Shown here piece after piece: positions 23,581 to 34,936 of a stretch of 64,000 nucleotides of DNA (position 1 is its first letter; every line of letters begins with the position of its first letter). Under the pieces are notes generated by a model, which searched no databases, was not told the origin of the DNA, and saw only the letters and a program-made list of their open reading frames with translations. The position numbers and the translations under genes are program-made. The stretch comes from Morella rubra. Taxonomy: Eukaryota > Streptophyta > Magnoliopsida > Fagales > Myricaceae. The stretch spans positions 20,522,822 through 20,586,821 of the forward strand of contig CM025851.1 in the NCBI GenBank assembly GCA_003952965.2, read 5' to 3'.

Positions 23581-26500
23581 CTCTCTCGTTCGCTTGGTCT
23601 CTCTCTTCACTTCCTTTGTCCATGTATTCTCAGTTCTGATGAAAAATCTGTGACGGAGAGAATTCTAAGAAAGTTGAAACTTGAGAATTTTCAGGTGTGC
23701 TTCCTCAAAATTTAACCGTGTTCTTGAAATATTCTTGCTGTTTTCATACGCAGTTGAGTGAGACCCAATGCAAATCTCGATACTTCTCTTTTGCAGTTGG
23801 GCAGGACCAAGGTGTTTCTTAGAGCTGGTCAAATTGGCATTCTTGACTCCCGGCGGGCTGAGATTTTGGAAAATGCTGCAAAGCTTGTTCAGCGACGATT
23901 CCAAACATTTGTAATGCGCAGAGACTTCATTTTAAACAGAGCTGCTGCATCTGCACTCCAAGCATACTGCAGAGGTTCTCTTTAGTTGCTTTACTTGGAC
24001 CTATATGATTTAAAATTTTTCTTTTTGAATATTAATTTCTTCGTTAGTAGCTTTTTTACTAGTAAGTCATTTCATCCCCCTGCTGTTCCAAAGGCCTTTT
24101 TCTCCCATCTGTAAAAAGAAATGAAGGAGCACCTTGTATCATAGACTTGATTACGTGGCATGAGGTTGGAAGTGCTATGGTGTAAATTGATGTCCTAGGT
24201 TCGGGGTAGGACATCTCTAGCCACAGAATTGAAGGTGGTCCGTGGCCTTTTTTTTTTTTTAAGGCCATATGATATTCTGTAATTGTTGGTGGACCCGATC
24301 TCCAATACCTTCCGTTAGAGGTTGGCCAGGCGGGTTGTTCAGAGAGGGGGAAGCAGTGAGAGATGGCCAGTTAGAGATTTTAGAGTAGAGAGAGAGACAG
24401 CTCCTACAGCGAGATACAATGATGAAATATTGGAGAGAGAGGCTTCAGCCTTTGAGTGGCAAGAGAGGGTGCCTGAGGCAAGAAATTGCGGCTATGTTGC
24501 AGAGGAAAAACAAGAAACCCTAACTAAAGTTTGGAGTAAAGTGAAACAATGGGATAAAGTTGAGTAATTATTTTCTTTTACCATGCTATTTATATTTTGG
24601 TTTAGGTCCAGGTCTAAAAACCAAGCCTCCAAAAACTGAGTGCTGAACTGTCCCTATCGGATTTTATCATTTCTGGACCGTGAGCCAGCCCAGTCAAAGC
24701 CTGACCAAACTTTGGGCAGTTTTGGTCGGGTTCCAACAGGCCGGTTGGTATCGGCACAAATCTGAATAGCTCTAGAGAGTGGAGCATTTAATTGCTTTCT
24801 TTATTAGTGAAGGTGGACATTTTGGTGGAATCGACAATAGGAATCATTTTTGGGCTCTCAACAAATATTTTGTTTTGATTGCCCATTTTTAGAATCAGGA
24901 ATGGGAACCATTTTGGGGAGCTTAATATCAAATATCGTGTCTTGATTGCCCATTATTGCTGTCCCCAATCCTGTGCCATTTCTCCACTGCTATGACCATA
25001 AGCACCCACTAGTTATTGGCACCATTATGGTCACTGATTGCACCTCTTTTATGTCCAGAACTCCATTGCCATTGACCTTGCCTTTTCCACCAAGTGAGCA
25101 TCGCTTGTGTTACTCAGTTGCTTTCTGCCAGCATCTATAGTTAGTGCAAATTTTGTTTGCCTGACAGGTCTAGCAACTTTGCCATGGCTATCAAATAGTC
25201 ATCGTTATTGTTTTTGTTTTGTCGTTAATGCTTCAAATATATGTTTTCTTGCGATGGGTACTGCGCACTCATTTTGTGTTGGTATGCTGCTTGCAAAGAA
25301 AGTGAGTCCTACCCTATTTGTGGTCCCTGAATTTGCGGGAGAGGCTGTAAAGTTGCTAGTTAAGAGTGGTGGAAGTTTACTTTTTTATTGAGCATCATAT
25401 GTTGATGGTTGATTTTAGGGTGGATTAAGGTTGTTTTGGGTTGAATCGAGTTTATCATGAATTTCTGAGCTATTTTCTCTCCCTCCATCTTTTATGTTTG
25501 TGATTGGAACCATTTTGTATAATAAGCATCCTACATCATCATGTTAATTCTTTTTTGTTTCCATCCTTAATTGCTAATATTTTGTGCAGGATACCTTGCT
25601 CGAAAGATTTATGCTGCAAAACGTGAGATGGCAGCTGCCATTTTAATACAGAAATATGTGCGCAGGTGGTTATTTGGATGTGCTTATATGAAGCTACGTT
25701 CCGCTGCTATTATTATACAGTCCAATATCCGTGGTTTGTCTACTCGCCAAAGATTTTTGCATGGGAAGAAACTTAAGGCTGCCACTCTAATTCAGGTAAA
25801 CTTAAGCTGGAAATATTGATTCCTGTGGTGGAATATGCAGTTGTTGAGCTGTGTTTATTTGGTTTTTCAATTTTTGATTCACTAATGCTTGTGTGCCTGT
25901 CGTCTGAATGGTTTATTTTGCTGCTTTTTTTTCCCCCTTAGATTGTATTCCGACTCTTTATTTTTGTGCTGCGGCACATGCTATGCCATTCTTTTTTCCT
26001 TAGTAACATTTGGCATAATTCTTCTCCTTGAAGATAGAAATCATGGGATGCTGTCGGATGTTTCTGTTCTGGATTTTGTAATGAATATGAGACTGGTTTG
26101 GCAGTCACACTCGTGACCGTTGTCAAAGTGAACAAATAGAATCTTTTAAGACTGCCCAGCCGCCAGGTGATTGGGGGGAGGGCGGTTTCTCATTTTGGAC
26201 TGGAATTTAGGAGTTTTGTCTTTTACAGAAAACATTCTCTTTTGGCAAGTGCAATTGCTTTATTTTTTTTCCGCTTTCTACAACCTTTGTTTGTTGCTTT
26301 TAATCAAGATTTGTGAAGTTGTCCTTATATTTTCTTTAATTGCCTATGTTCCTTAGGCTCGCTGGAGGATGCACAAGGTTCGCTTGGCGTTCAGAAATCG
26401 CCAAAAATCTATCATAGCACTACAATGTCGTTGGAGGCAGAAACTGGCCAAAAGAGAATTTCGAAGGCGTAAACAAGTGAGAGGAATTGTATTACTGACA

Positions 26501-29500
26501 CTGAAGTAGTGGCATTTGTCATCAGTTCTTTATGTCATCATCCTGTTGTTCATTCACTTTTTGCAGGAGGCTAATGAAACTGGTGCCTTGCGTTTAGCTA
26601 AAAGTAAACTCGAGAAACAGTTAGAAGACCTCACATGGAGGGTGCAGCTTGAAAAAAGATTGCGGGTATTGTTTTTCATTTCAGTAGTTTGCTTTTGGAT
26701 GACTTATTGAATTCTGTCAGAAGTATTTGAAAAGCTTGTACCAGAAAACTCTTGTTGCTGTGTCAGATGTATTTTGGTACTTTGTAACAACAGTTGCACT
26801 TTTATTTTAGTAAGATGTGTGATTTCCATTACAATATTGGATATGCAATTCCAAATGTCTACTAATCTTCAAAAGATGGCAAATCTAGAACGCAACGGTT
26901 TGGGGATTGACAAAGAAGCCTATGTTATGGCTTCTTGTAACTAATCTTGTCATTTTTATGGTGACTCTAAATTCTGGTTGTAGTCTGTAATATTTTGATT
27001 GCGGTATCTTTGGTCAGCATTTGCAATAATGGTTGTGATGATCTTTTGGTTTTTTGTTCCCAGTAAAATAGGAAATATACAAAAATCCCTATCTGAAAAA
27101 AGGATGTAAAAACAAGTTTGCTCCATAAGGTCCTTTAAAATCTGAAAAGATCAATCTCCATTTTTTTTTTTGAGCAGCATTGTAAAGGTTAGGCCGGCTT
27201 GTTTTTTGGTACTCTCATCTGAAAAGGAGTGACTTATCTTATTTCTGTATCCCATAATGAACTGTCCTTTGGCAAAAGATGGAGTGTTAGCTTTTCCATC
27301 TTTCCATCTCTTAAAAGTTTAGCATCTTTTAAGACAGACTCATTTGGGGAACAGGAGCTGATGGAGAGTAGTAATTTCCAGCTTCACCATAACCATTTTG
27401 TCCTCTATTTTGCCTTGGGTTAGAAATAATGATTTCTTCCTCTTCAATGCAGGTTTCTCACGAAGAGTCTAAGTTGGGAGAAATTTCAAAACTTCAAAAA
27501 GCATTGGAATCGTCAAACCTTGAATTAGATGCAGCTAAGTTAGCAACAATTAATGAGTGCAACAAGAATGCAGTGCTGGAAAAACAATTGGAATTGTCCG
27601 TGAAGGAGAAATCTGCTTTGGAAAGAGAACTAATTGGAATGGCCGAACTTAGAAAGGAAAATGCACTTTTAAAGGTGAGTCATATTTTTTATTGATTTCT
27701 TCTGCTTAAGTTAGTTTGATGGGTACCTTTTCTATGAGTTTCACAGCAAGAATTGGTCCTCCTAAAAATATCACGTTGCCATTAAGGATGCTGTTGGTTG
27801 AACCAGTTAAACAAAAGAATCCATTTGCTATCTGTATCATGGAAGGACATGAATAATTTGTAGGCTCAAATGAAAAGAAGGGAATGACAGTTTCAATGTG
27901 TCTGATGTTGACGAGATTTTTGGTGGACCTCTTCATACTATATTTAAGCCAAAGTATGTATTAGTAGATCAGACAGTCATTTGGTTTCACTACCCTTAAT
28001 GTATGTGTTTTGTAGACATATGTTGCTGTATGCTTTCAAGTTTTGGAACATCGACTTGTTTAGCATGATAATACCTGACGGTTGATTTGAGATCAAATAG
28101 CTTTAACTGAGTTTAGGTTTTACTTATTACTTGAACCCAAATTAGTTGCAACTTTGATGTACATGGCATCAAAATGTCCATTTTAGCCCATCATTGTCGT
28201 GTCTTGGTAAGTGATGGAACTGCCATGTGGCTTAAATTATTTAGGTTTGTTGAAGTTATGAGATTCAATGCCAATGTGTGTCACTGGCAGACGTTCTGTT
28301 CCTTTATTAACTCTTAAGGTAATAAGTTAATTAAAGATGCACTAAATGGGAATCTGCTTTCCTGGTAATTTGTATGGTTGATGGGAAAACCTGACGATTC
28401 TAAAGAACCATTGCCCTTTCTATGTCCCCAACACTCAAAAGTCCTTTTCATTCATCTTCACACATTGGAAACGTCATTACAAATCTCCTCATATTGGCAG
28501 ATCGGTCATATTCTCATGTTTGCTGTTCTTCTTCCTGATGTCCTTCTCTTGGACAAAAGTTACTACATTTACTTTATGGCTAGTTTGGTTAAATAATTTT
28601 GTTTGACTTAATGGCTATAATTCTTAAGGTGATGTTTGGCAAGCCAAACATTTTCATAGTTCAAGTTTTTAGGAGAAAATTTTAAGAGATTGAATTTTAT
28701 GGGGGGTTTGTAAAATGTTGGTGAAAATTATTAAGGATGTTTCATTGTAGATCAATTTTTAATGGAGTTTGTGAAAAAAATATAGAGAGATGATTTGTAG
28801 GAATTTTTTTTTCTAGAAAGATGATTTGGCACTCGAAATTTTGGCCCTAATTAAAAAAATTACAAAATAATCTCTTTCCTCTCATCAAATTATTTTTTTT
28901 TCATTATAATATTCATTCAAATCTTCTCCTCTTCACTTTTTCACCAATTCCCATAACCTATCTTCACTTTTTCACTAACCTTCAGACCCCAGAATTTTAA
29001 CAACCAAACACTACTAAGTGTTGGAGTTTGAGTGAAAACTTTGTGATTTTGTTGCTTGGCTGTACAAAATTTTACTTCTTGAAAAATTCCTTAAAAGGTG
29101 AAAATTTACACCTTACCAAACATCACCATATATTGGGATTATAATTACAAAGAAATCTGTTTTAACTCGACTTAGGAATCAAATTGTTGCATTCATCAGG
29201 TTGTGCTGAAAGTGTTTGATGCATATTGCAGTTGAACATCTTGTTTGCTTGATATCAGGGAGTTATGATTCTTTGAGAGAGATTCTCAATGAATATGGCA
29301 CCTTTCTTTTTTCCATTTTACCTCATCTGCAGCTCTGCTTTTGTCTGGAGAAAAGTTCCATGAAAATTGCTTCTTTGTTTTTTGACAGAATTCTCTGGAT
29401 ACCTTGGAAAAGAAGAACTCGGCGCTGGAGCTGCAGCTTGTAAAGGCGCAAAAGGATACGAGTGACAGCATGGAAAAGTTGCAGGAAGTTGAAGATAAAT

Positions 29501-32500
29501 GTTCCGAGCTCCAATGGAACATTAAAAGGTACTCTTTCATTTAATGAAAGTAGCGTAGGTTGTGATTTTCAGGTTGTTCATCCTCTCACCTTCATACTGC
29601 AGTTCATCATGATTAAAGAAATGGCTCATTTTTCTGGAATTTAAATTCTATATTTGTAGTTTTGTCAGCCCGTTGTACAGTATTTGTCTCAGTTCTCTTG
29701 TAAAAACTGTCAGCCTGTTGTCACTTTTTCACACTTTTGTTGGTATTCATTTTTCAGGTTGTTCACTTTTTCCCACTTTTTGTCAGTTTTCATTTTTCCA
29801 CATTTGTTATGCTCTTTATCCTGATTAAAATTCGGTTCTGTAATACAAAATATAGTCTTGAGGAGAAGCTCTCACTTTTAGAGGATGAGAATCATGTCCT
29901 GCGACAAAAAGCTCTGAGTGTGTCTCCAAAGCGCAACCGTCCTGGTTCTGCAAAGGCATTTTCTGAGGTAAGTTGCATGCAAATATGCAGCGATATGGAT
30001 ATGCATGCTGTTTGTCTTATTCTGCTTGGTTCACTGTTATTGGTTTTTTGCAGAATTGACAGTTCTTCAAAATAATAGTATTGGCTTTATCATAATATTA
30101 TTATGTACAATTTGTGTAATAATTTTCTTTATGGGGCAGAAATATTCTGGTGCACTTGTTCTTCCCCAAACTGACCGGAAACCCGTATTTGTAAGATTCC
30201 TTTTCTCTCAGTTTCTCTTGAATATGAGGCATGCTGAATCATGGTGATTATTATTCTTTCCTTCTAATGTAATCTTATTGATGCAGGAATCACCCACGCC
30301 TACAAAGCTAATTGCACCATTTTCTCATGGTTTTTCAGAATCACGTCGATCAAAATTAACTGTGGAGAGGCACCAGGTTCACTCTTTTTGTTCTTAGAGC
30401 CTACTGCTTTAGATTTTGCCGCTCACCTTAATCCTATAACAGATAGTAATTTATCATCTATAGGAACATAATTTATTATTTATACGGAATATTTATATAT
30501 TTTTTTTTATTGTGATTAGTACTTTACTTTTGTGTCCCTCATGGAGCTTGAAATGTACATTTGATGTGCAGGAGAACTATGAATGCTTATCGAGGTGCAT
30601 TAAAGAAGATTTGGGGTTTAAAGATGGTAAACCAACGGCAGCTTGCATCATATACAAATGTCTCCTTCACTGGCATGCCTTTGAGTCTGAACGGACTCAA
30701 ATCTTTGACTTCATTATAGAGGGAATTAATGATGTTCTAAAGGTGGTTCTTTACCTTTGCTTGCCATCGCCTTTGTCTTTTTAGTGGGACTATGCTCTTG
30801 ATTGCCGTTCATATGATTGATAGTACTTTATATTTTGCACCCTTTTACCCAATTAGGTACTTCTAATTATCTGCTTATTTAATGGATCCTTAATGATTAG
30901 GGCACATCTCATGTATGTGCTTTCAAAGATTTGTGAACTCTTAAAAATGTTTCAGGTTGGGAATGAGAACATCACTTTGCCGTATTGGCTGTCCAATGCA
31001 TCGGCGCTTTTATGCCTTCTGCAGAGAAATTTAAGATCCAGTGGATTTCTGACTACAACTGCTCAGCGTTCTGCCGGGTCTTCTGGGTTAATCAGCAGGG
31101 TTGGGCATGTAAGTTGTGTAGAGAAACATACCTTATTGCACCTTGTGTATATATTTGAGATTTGGTTTCTAGACCATGAATTACAATAGACGTTCATATG
31201 TTGGCATTGTTTGTGACGCTATTGTCTTCTAGGGGACATTATTGTATTTGTCCATTTATTTAGAAATCCAGGATTACGCATTTACTGTCGCTGGGGGGAG
31301 GGTGGTAATGTGCTGGAGGGTATTTGAGATGGTTTTGCTTCTTTTTTCATTGTTTTAAGCACTTGTTTTTATGACATTCTCTTAGATTCCATCTCGGCAC
31401 TATAGAGTATTCTGGACTGTCTGGATCATAAGCATTGCTGGATTGGTCTGTTTATGATCCTTAAAAAAATGTCTTCTTGGGTAAAGTGGTTTATGAATCT
31501 AAGATATTTGTTAATCTTATCCTATCTATTTCGGGTAAGATAAAAAATTTGTTGCTCACATGTTATGTTCTGTATGGTGTTTTTATACCATCATGCACAT
31601 TTCTTGTTCTGTGTTTGTCTCGTAATAGGTTGTCTTTCTACTTCTACCCAACGTGATCTGCGATTCGTTTCTACTCTTTATAGAGATTGACAAGTTAGTT
31701 CGTGTTAGTTGAATGACATTATTTTGTAGGCTTGCAGAATTGCATTGGGCATTGATTGTATCATAGTTAAATGGAAGGTTTCATGGTTAGTCTAGAAAGC
31801 GATGCACTTTCACTGGTGAACTAAGACAAGTTTTCTCTCTTATTGCCTTAACTAGTTCTTGCATAAGATATATGTGTTTCGGCATTTTATGTTCTCTGCA
31901 CTTTTGTGCAGGATGAGTAATTTGTGAATGAGGTCCAGCTGACTTAGTTTGTTTCCATTCTCAGGGGCTGAAATCTCCTTTCAAGTATATTGGTGGATTT
32001 GAGGATGGTATTTCACATCTAGAAGCAAGATATCCGGCTATACTTTTCAAACAACAGTTAACTGCTTGTGTGGAGAAGATTTTTGGTTTGATTCGTGACA
32101 ATTTGAAAAAAGAACTATCACCCCTGTTGAGCTCGTGCATTCAGGTGATTGTACTTTACACAGATGTGATGTAGAACGATACATGCGAAAATCTGTCAAA
32201 AGTCAACTATAATAATTTCCTTTTTAGTTAGTCACTTTCCATTTTGAGTTTTGGATGCCTACTACCTAACCTAAGTGACAGTTCCATGCACATGGAAAAA
32301 TGCATTCACAGTAATGATCAAACATGGCTGCCTCTTATTAAGTTTGTATCGTTATTTAGTTGTTGATGGGAGCTAATTTGTGTAACAAATTTTTCTATTG
32401 AAAAGTTGATTTACAAAGCATACAAAATGTAGGAGATGCAGCCTGAGCACTGCTTTTAATTTGCAATGCCTGTAGCAATGATAAACATCGCACCTATTCT

Positions 32501-34936
32501 AACCTTCTATTTGACATGAACTTGGTAGTCGATTGTCTAATCGTTGTTTCCATTGAACACTATTCTACATCTGCTCTCTTAGTTTGATTTGTTGTATGCT
32601 TATTAGATTGCTAATCTTTCTGAGTTAAGTGATTTGTTTTTAAAGGTTTCTCTTATTTGAAAGCTATAGAATAGCTCTCCGCAAAGCAAAACAATGCAAT
32701 GCAGTTTTTGAGAAATCCATTGTGTGCACTACTGGATTGTCGTCTTTGGGAGAACTGATATCTTTATTCAATAGACATCTGCATCAGTGTTTTATTTAAC
32801 TTGATGAAAAATCATCAACATAACAGAGTTGAGTTTCTTCAAGTCTGATCTTGACGATTTATGTAATGGGGCTTTGCCTTTATTTTTATTTTTTGATTAC
32901 TGGGTATCCTGGAAAATCTTGCAAGTAATGATTCCTGTGTTCTTTGTAATTATTGTCAAGGCACCCAAAGCAGCAAGAGTGCATGCTGGAAAATCAACTA
33001 GATCGCCCGGAGGTGTTCCTCAGCAACTACCTAGTAGCCAGTGGGACAATATCATCAAATTCTTAGATTCTCTAATGAGTCGATTACGTGCTAATCATGT
33101 ATGTGCTAATCAGGATTAACAAGGCTCATCTGATTGGATATGGTCATTATATGGACGTGTGAAGCATTATGGTGTGCTAGTTAAAGTCTTTGAAGCAGAT
33201 GTCTCTTTGTAGCAAGGGTATACATCTGATTTGGAAAACAGAGAAACATTAGGGACAACGCAGTGGGAGAGCGGCAATGAATGTTCATATCTTTAACAAA
33301 TGTATACCCTTGCTACATCTGGACATTAAGTCTAAATTAAGGCCTGTATATCTCGTAGGCCTCATCCTTGTCAAGTCTCTATGTAGTGTCAATGATTCTG
33401 ATTCACAATCTGGCTGGCGGGATTATAGAATGAGTGCTAAAATGGTAGTACAACATGTAGCTTGTCTGTTGCATGTCATAGACTCTAGTTGTGTTGGGGA
33501 AGTGTCTAAAATGCATGAAGATCAACCAGAATGTTTTGGTGTAGGAGGAGGGGAAAGAAGAGACCCCGCCAGGAGGGGGGGGGGGGTTTACTAAAACGTG
33601 GTTACTTCTTAGAGTCATCCTTGTACTACACTTGAGTGCTTGGGTCATTTTCTCTCCCTTTTTTCTGACATAAAATTCTATGATTCAGGTGCCCTCTTTT
33701 TTCATCCGTAAGCTAATCACTCAGGTTTTCTCTTTTATCAATATTTCACTTTTCAACAGGTAATCATTGTTTTTGAAGTTCTATGTTACGTCCTTGAATG
33801 ATCAAAACTTTGTGTAGTGAGTTGGTTTTCTTTTTCTTTGGTTGTGGGTGTTGTAGTCTACTCCTGAGACGTGAATGTTGCACATTTTCAAATGGGGAAT
33901 ATGTGAAATCTGGGCTGGCAGAATTAGAGAAGTGGATAGTTGGTGCTACAGAGGAGGTACATAAATCTTTGCTTTGCTTGGCATGTTAGGTTTTGCAGTG
34001 GTTGAATCCTATTCTTTCAGGTCCTGAATCTTTGCCTAAACTGTAGTATGCAGGAACCTCATGGCACGAGCTAAATTATATTAGACAAGCTGTTGGGTTT
34101 CTGGTATGAGCCATAGATGTATTTAGTTAGTTTTAGAATTCTTTTTCATATGGTATTTACATTTACACTTAACTGTTTGACTGCAATTTATTTAGGTAAT
34201 ACATCAGAAGAGGAAAAAGTCTTTGGAAGAGATAAGACAGGATCTTTGTCCGGTAATATCTCAGATATTGCTCATCTTCCCCACCCTCAAGTGTCTTTTT
34301 CGTTTCCTCTTGTAAATCCTTTCTTGACTCGGCCATTTTGGACTACAACCCAGTTACTAAAATTGTGATCATTGTGCAGGCATTAACTGTTAGGCAAATC
34401 TACCGTATTAGTACTATGTACTGGGATGACAAATACGGTACTCAAAGTGTGTCAAATGAGGCAAGTTGCATTTTCAGTTAAAGTTGAGTCAATTTGGGTG
34501 ACATGATGCCCCATAAGTTTCTAAATTTATCCGCATAGCAGGTGGTTGCGCAAATGAGGGAGATTTTGAACAGAGACAACCAGAATTTGGCCTCCAATTC
34601 CTTCTTGTTGGATGATGATCTGAGGTAATCTGCTTGCTCGGCTGAATTATATTGATAGTTGCAAGTACGACATTATAACTGACAAGGATAAATCAATTAG
34701 AGGAATTCACTGCTTTTGGTCTAATTTTTTGTCAAAGTTTTCATCTACCTTGTTGATGGGTATTGTGGCCTTATTCTTGGAATTTTTTGTCTTTGTTTTT
34801 CTTTCATTACAGCATTCCATTCTCCACTGAAGACATAGACATTGCAATTCCTGCAATTGATCCTTCAGATACCGAACTTCCAACATTCCTGTCAGAGTAT
34901 CCTTGTGCACAGTTTCTTGACCAGCATCTAAAGTAA
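10912..34936 (+). CDS. XI-F: Class XI myosin heavy chain, XI-F type (38 exons, 1518 aa)
   Basis: This is a plant actin motor that carries organelles, vesicles and ER along actin filaments using ATP. I joined 38 exons. The total is 4557 nt with consistent phases and a stop at 34934-34936. The ATG follows an in-frame stop at 10907-10909. The order is: N-terminal SH3-like part ([10 protein letters not shown]), motor with P-loop GESGAGKT (153-160), switch I around NDNSSRFGK (206-214), switch II DIYGFE (430-435) and [12 protein letters not shown] (620-631), six IQ motifs (~731-870), coiled coil (~877-1067), and globular tail (1115-1518) with a DIL domain (~1308-1410). From remembered family sequences it is closest to Arabidopsis XI-F, which is slightly longer; the subclass call is less certain than the class. 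All catalytic motifs are intact, so it is probably functional. Introns 14 and 36 have GC donors. Confidence 0.95.
11280..12344 (+). other. Myosin intron 2
   Basis: This 1065-bp GT-AG intron contains a pure A tract near 12223-12244 and a short local duplication around 11505-11560, where CAGTTGAGGGTTTAATTCTG occurs twice. No gene or transposon is supported inside. Confidence 0.6.
13205..13577. mobile_element. Tourist-like MITE in myosin intron 5
   Basis: The left end GGTGATGTTTGACAAG and right end CATTACCAAACATCATC are imperfect inverted repeats. TAA flanks both sides (13202-13204 and 13578-13580), the 3-bp duplication expected of PIF/Harbinger-derived MITEs. The interior is AT-rich with a poly-G run near 13277 and no coding capacity. 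Confidence 0.65.
13863..14030. mobile_element. Possible MITE remnant in myosin intron 5
   Basis: The ends TAGTGTTACTCCAAAATTTT and AAATTTTAGTACACACACTA are imperfect inverted repeats. The interior (AAAATAATCTCTCTCTCCAT, CACTTTTTACTATAATAT) resembles the inner part of the 28628-29127 element. Confidence 0.4.
15745..16235. repeat. Palindrome-rich foldback block in myosin intron 8
   Basis: This GC-richer island lies within an AT-rich intron. The outer arms are inverted: CCACCATGTGGGGAGGAG near 15761 and CTCCACCCCGCATGGTGG near 16198-16215. Between them is a chain of small palindromes built from GGAG/CTCC and AGATCT cores, for example CTCCACTCAGTGGAG, GGAGATCTG with GATCTCC, and CTCCATGGAG. Several long open frames here on both strands are by-products of the composition; none shows a known domain. 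It could be a foldback element, but no target duplication is clear. Confidence 0.6.
17127..19171 (+). other. Myosin intron 10 (2045 bp)
   Basis: A long GT-AG intron between the switch II exon and the [13 protein letters not shown] exon. I see no gene, RNA or clear transposon in it; the open frames inside are short and featureless. Confidence 0.6.
20409..20496 (+). other. GC-AG intron (myosin intron 14)
   Basis: The exon ends GGAAAG and the intron begins GCATGT, not GT, and ends CTGTAG. The flanking reading frame (SHYAGK then VTYHTDS) is only restored with this junction. A nearby GT at 20413 would break the frame. The intron is 88 bp. Confidence 0.88.
21460..21790 (-). mobile_element. 5'-truncated LINE fragment with RNase H remnant
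   Basis: Read on the minus strand, 21660-21770 encodes [20 protein letters not shown], the typical plant LINE RNase H motif (REGN..AD). Downstream, the strand runs into a 3' region ending in an A-rich tail at the 21460 side. The rest of the LINE is absent, as expected of 5' truncation on insertion. It lies antisense in myosin intron 16. Confidence 0.65.
21911..23028. repeat. Tandem array of a ~220-290 bp repeat in myosin intron 16
   Basis: At least four units share the order: GTT.GGTGGTCTT or similar, CTTCTCAACC, AACTCAAGAGATGAG or equivalent, CACTTATAAACTGACCACCA, ATGTGGGACTAACC, CACATC.GG.CCTGGGTTG, GACTTGTTGG and CTCTGATACCAGTGTT. Unit boundaries fall near 21911, 22132, 22351, 22572 and 22856. 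The last part is a longer duplication, since CAAATAGTATATTTTAATTA occurs at about 22684 and again at 22976. Dispersed plant repeats of this wording are common, but a tandem arrangement is less so. Confidence 0.75.
23797..26476 (+). other. XI-F: Myosin exons 19-21: six IQ motifs (lever arm)
   Basis: Exons 23797-23974, 25590-25795 and 26357-26476 encode a basic helical stretch with repeated IQ-like motifs: [51 protein letters not shown] and [15 protein letters not shown]. These would bind calmodulin or related light chains and set the step size. Six IQ motifs is the usual number for plant class XI myosins. Confidence 0.9.
23975..25589 (+). other. Myosin intron 19 (1615 bp)
   Basis: It contains purine-rich repeat-like sequence at 24320-24560 with an 81-codon open frame of no recognised family, and an inverted pair CTAGCAACTTT (25170) and AAAGTTGCTAG (25348). 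It is probably a transposon relic. No functional gene is supported. Confidence 0.45.
26567..30376 (+). other. XI-F: Myosin exons 22-27: coiled coil and linker
   Basis: Exons 26567-26665, 27453-27674, 29389-29528, 29856-29967, 30140-30190 and 30287-30376. The first four encode heptad-like sequence rich in Leu, Glu and Lys (for example [20 protein letters not shown]), which should dimerise the heavy chain. The last two encode a polar linker with [14 protein letters not shown] and [10 protein letters not shown], as in other XI myosins. The coiled coil is short compared with animal myosin V. Confidence 0.88.
28628..29127. mobile_element. Tourist-like MITE, possibly nested, in myosin intron 23
   Basis: The ends GGTGATGTTTGGCAAG and CTTACCAAACATCACC are inverted repeats nearly identical to those at 13205-13577. 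The inner part (about 28830-29010) resembles the 13863-14030 repeat, which suggests that one MITE inserted into another. The target duplication is not clean (TAA on the left, ATA on the right). Confidence 0.65.
33209..33316. repeat. 17-bp perfect inverted repeat (hairpin) in myosin intron 31
   Basis: GTAGCAAGGGTATACAT at 33209-33225 is the exact reverse complement of 33300-33316. The intervening 74 bases would form a loop. It lies about 110 bp after exon 31. Its role is unknown. Confidence 0.8.
34461..34541 (+). other. GC-AG intron with tandem acceptor (myosin intron 36)
   Basis: The donor is GAG|GCAAGT. The frame before it (YGTQSVSNE) and after it (VVAQMREIL) requires this junction. The acceptor region reads TAGCAG, so splicing at either AG keeps the frame and would insert or omit one glutamine. 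Confidence 0.85.

Larger units (their letters stand above)
10912..23974 (+). other. XI-F: Myosin exons 1-19: SH3-like part, motor domain, start of neck
   Basis: Exon coordinates: 10912-11031, 11133-11279, 12345-12490, 12586-12742, 13070-13128, 14690-14846, 15028-15177, 15269-15405, 16782-16928, 17025-17126, 19172-19229, 19693-19794, 20149-20186, 20282-20408, 20497-20670, 21122-21253, 23356-23465, 23634-23694, 23797-23974. All boundaries use GT-AG except the GC donor after exon 14. The P-loop lies in exon 4, switch I spans exons 5-6, switch II is in exon 10, and the conserved actin-binding-side HYIRCVKPN is in exon 16. Confidence 0.93.
30572..34936 (+). other. XI-F: Myosin exons 28-38: globular tail with DIL domain
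   Basis: Exons 30572-30742, 30956-31108, 31965-32144, 32961-33098, 33689-33759, 33857-33956, 34047-34103, 34196-34252, 34380-34460, 34542-34624 and 34813-34936. They encode the cargo-binding tail, starting at [15 protein letters not shown] and including [19 protein letters not shown], the DIL segment [19 protein letters not shown] and [20 protein letters not shown]. The donor of the intron after exon 36 is GC. The acceptor before exon 37 is a TAGCAG tandem. Confidence 0.93.
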
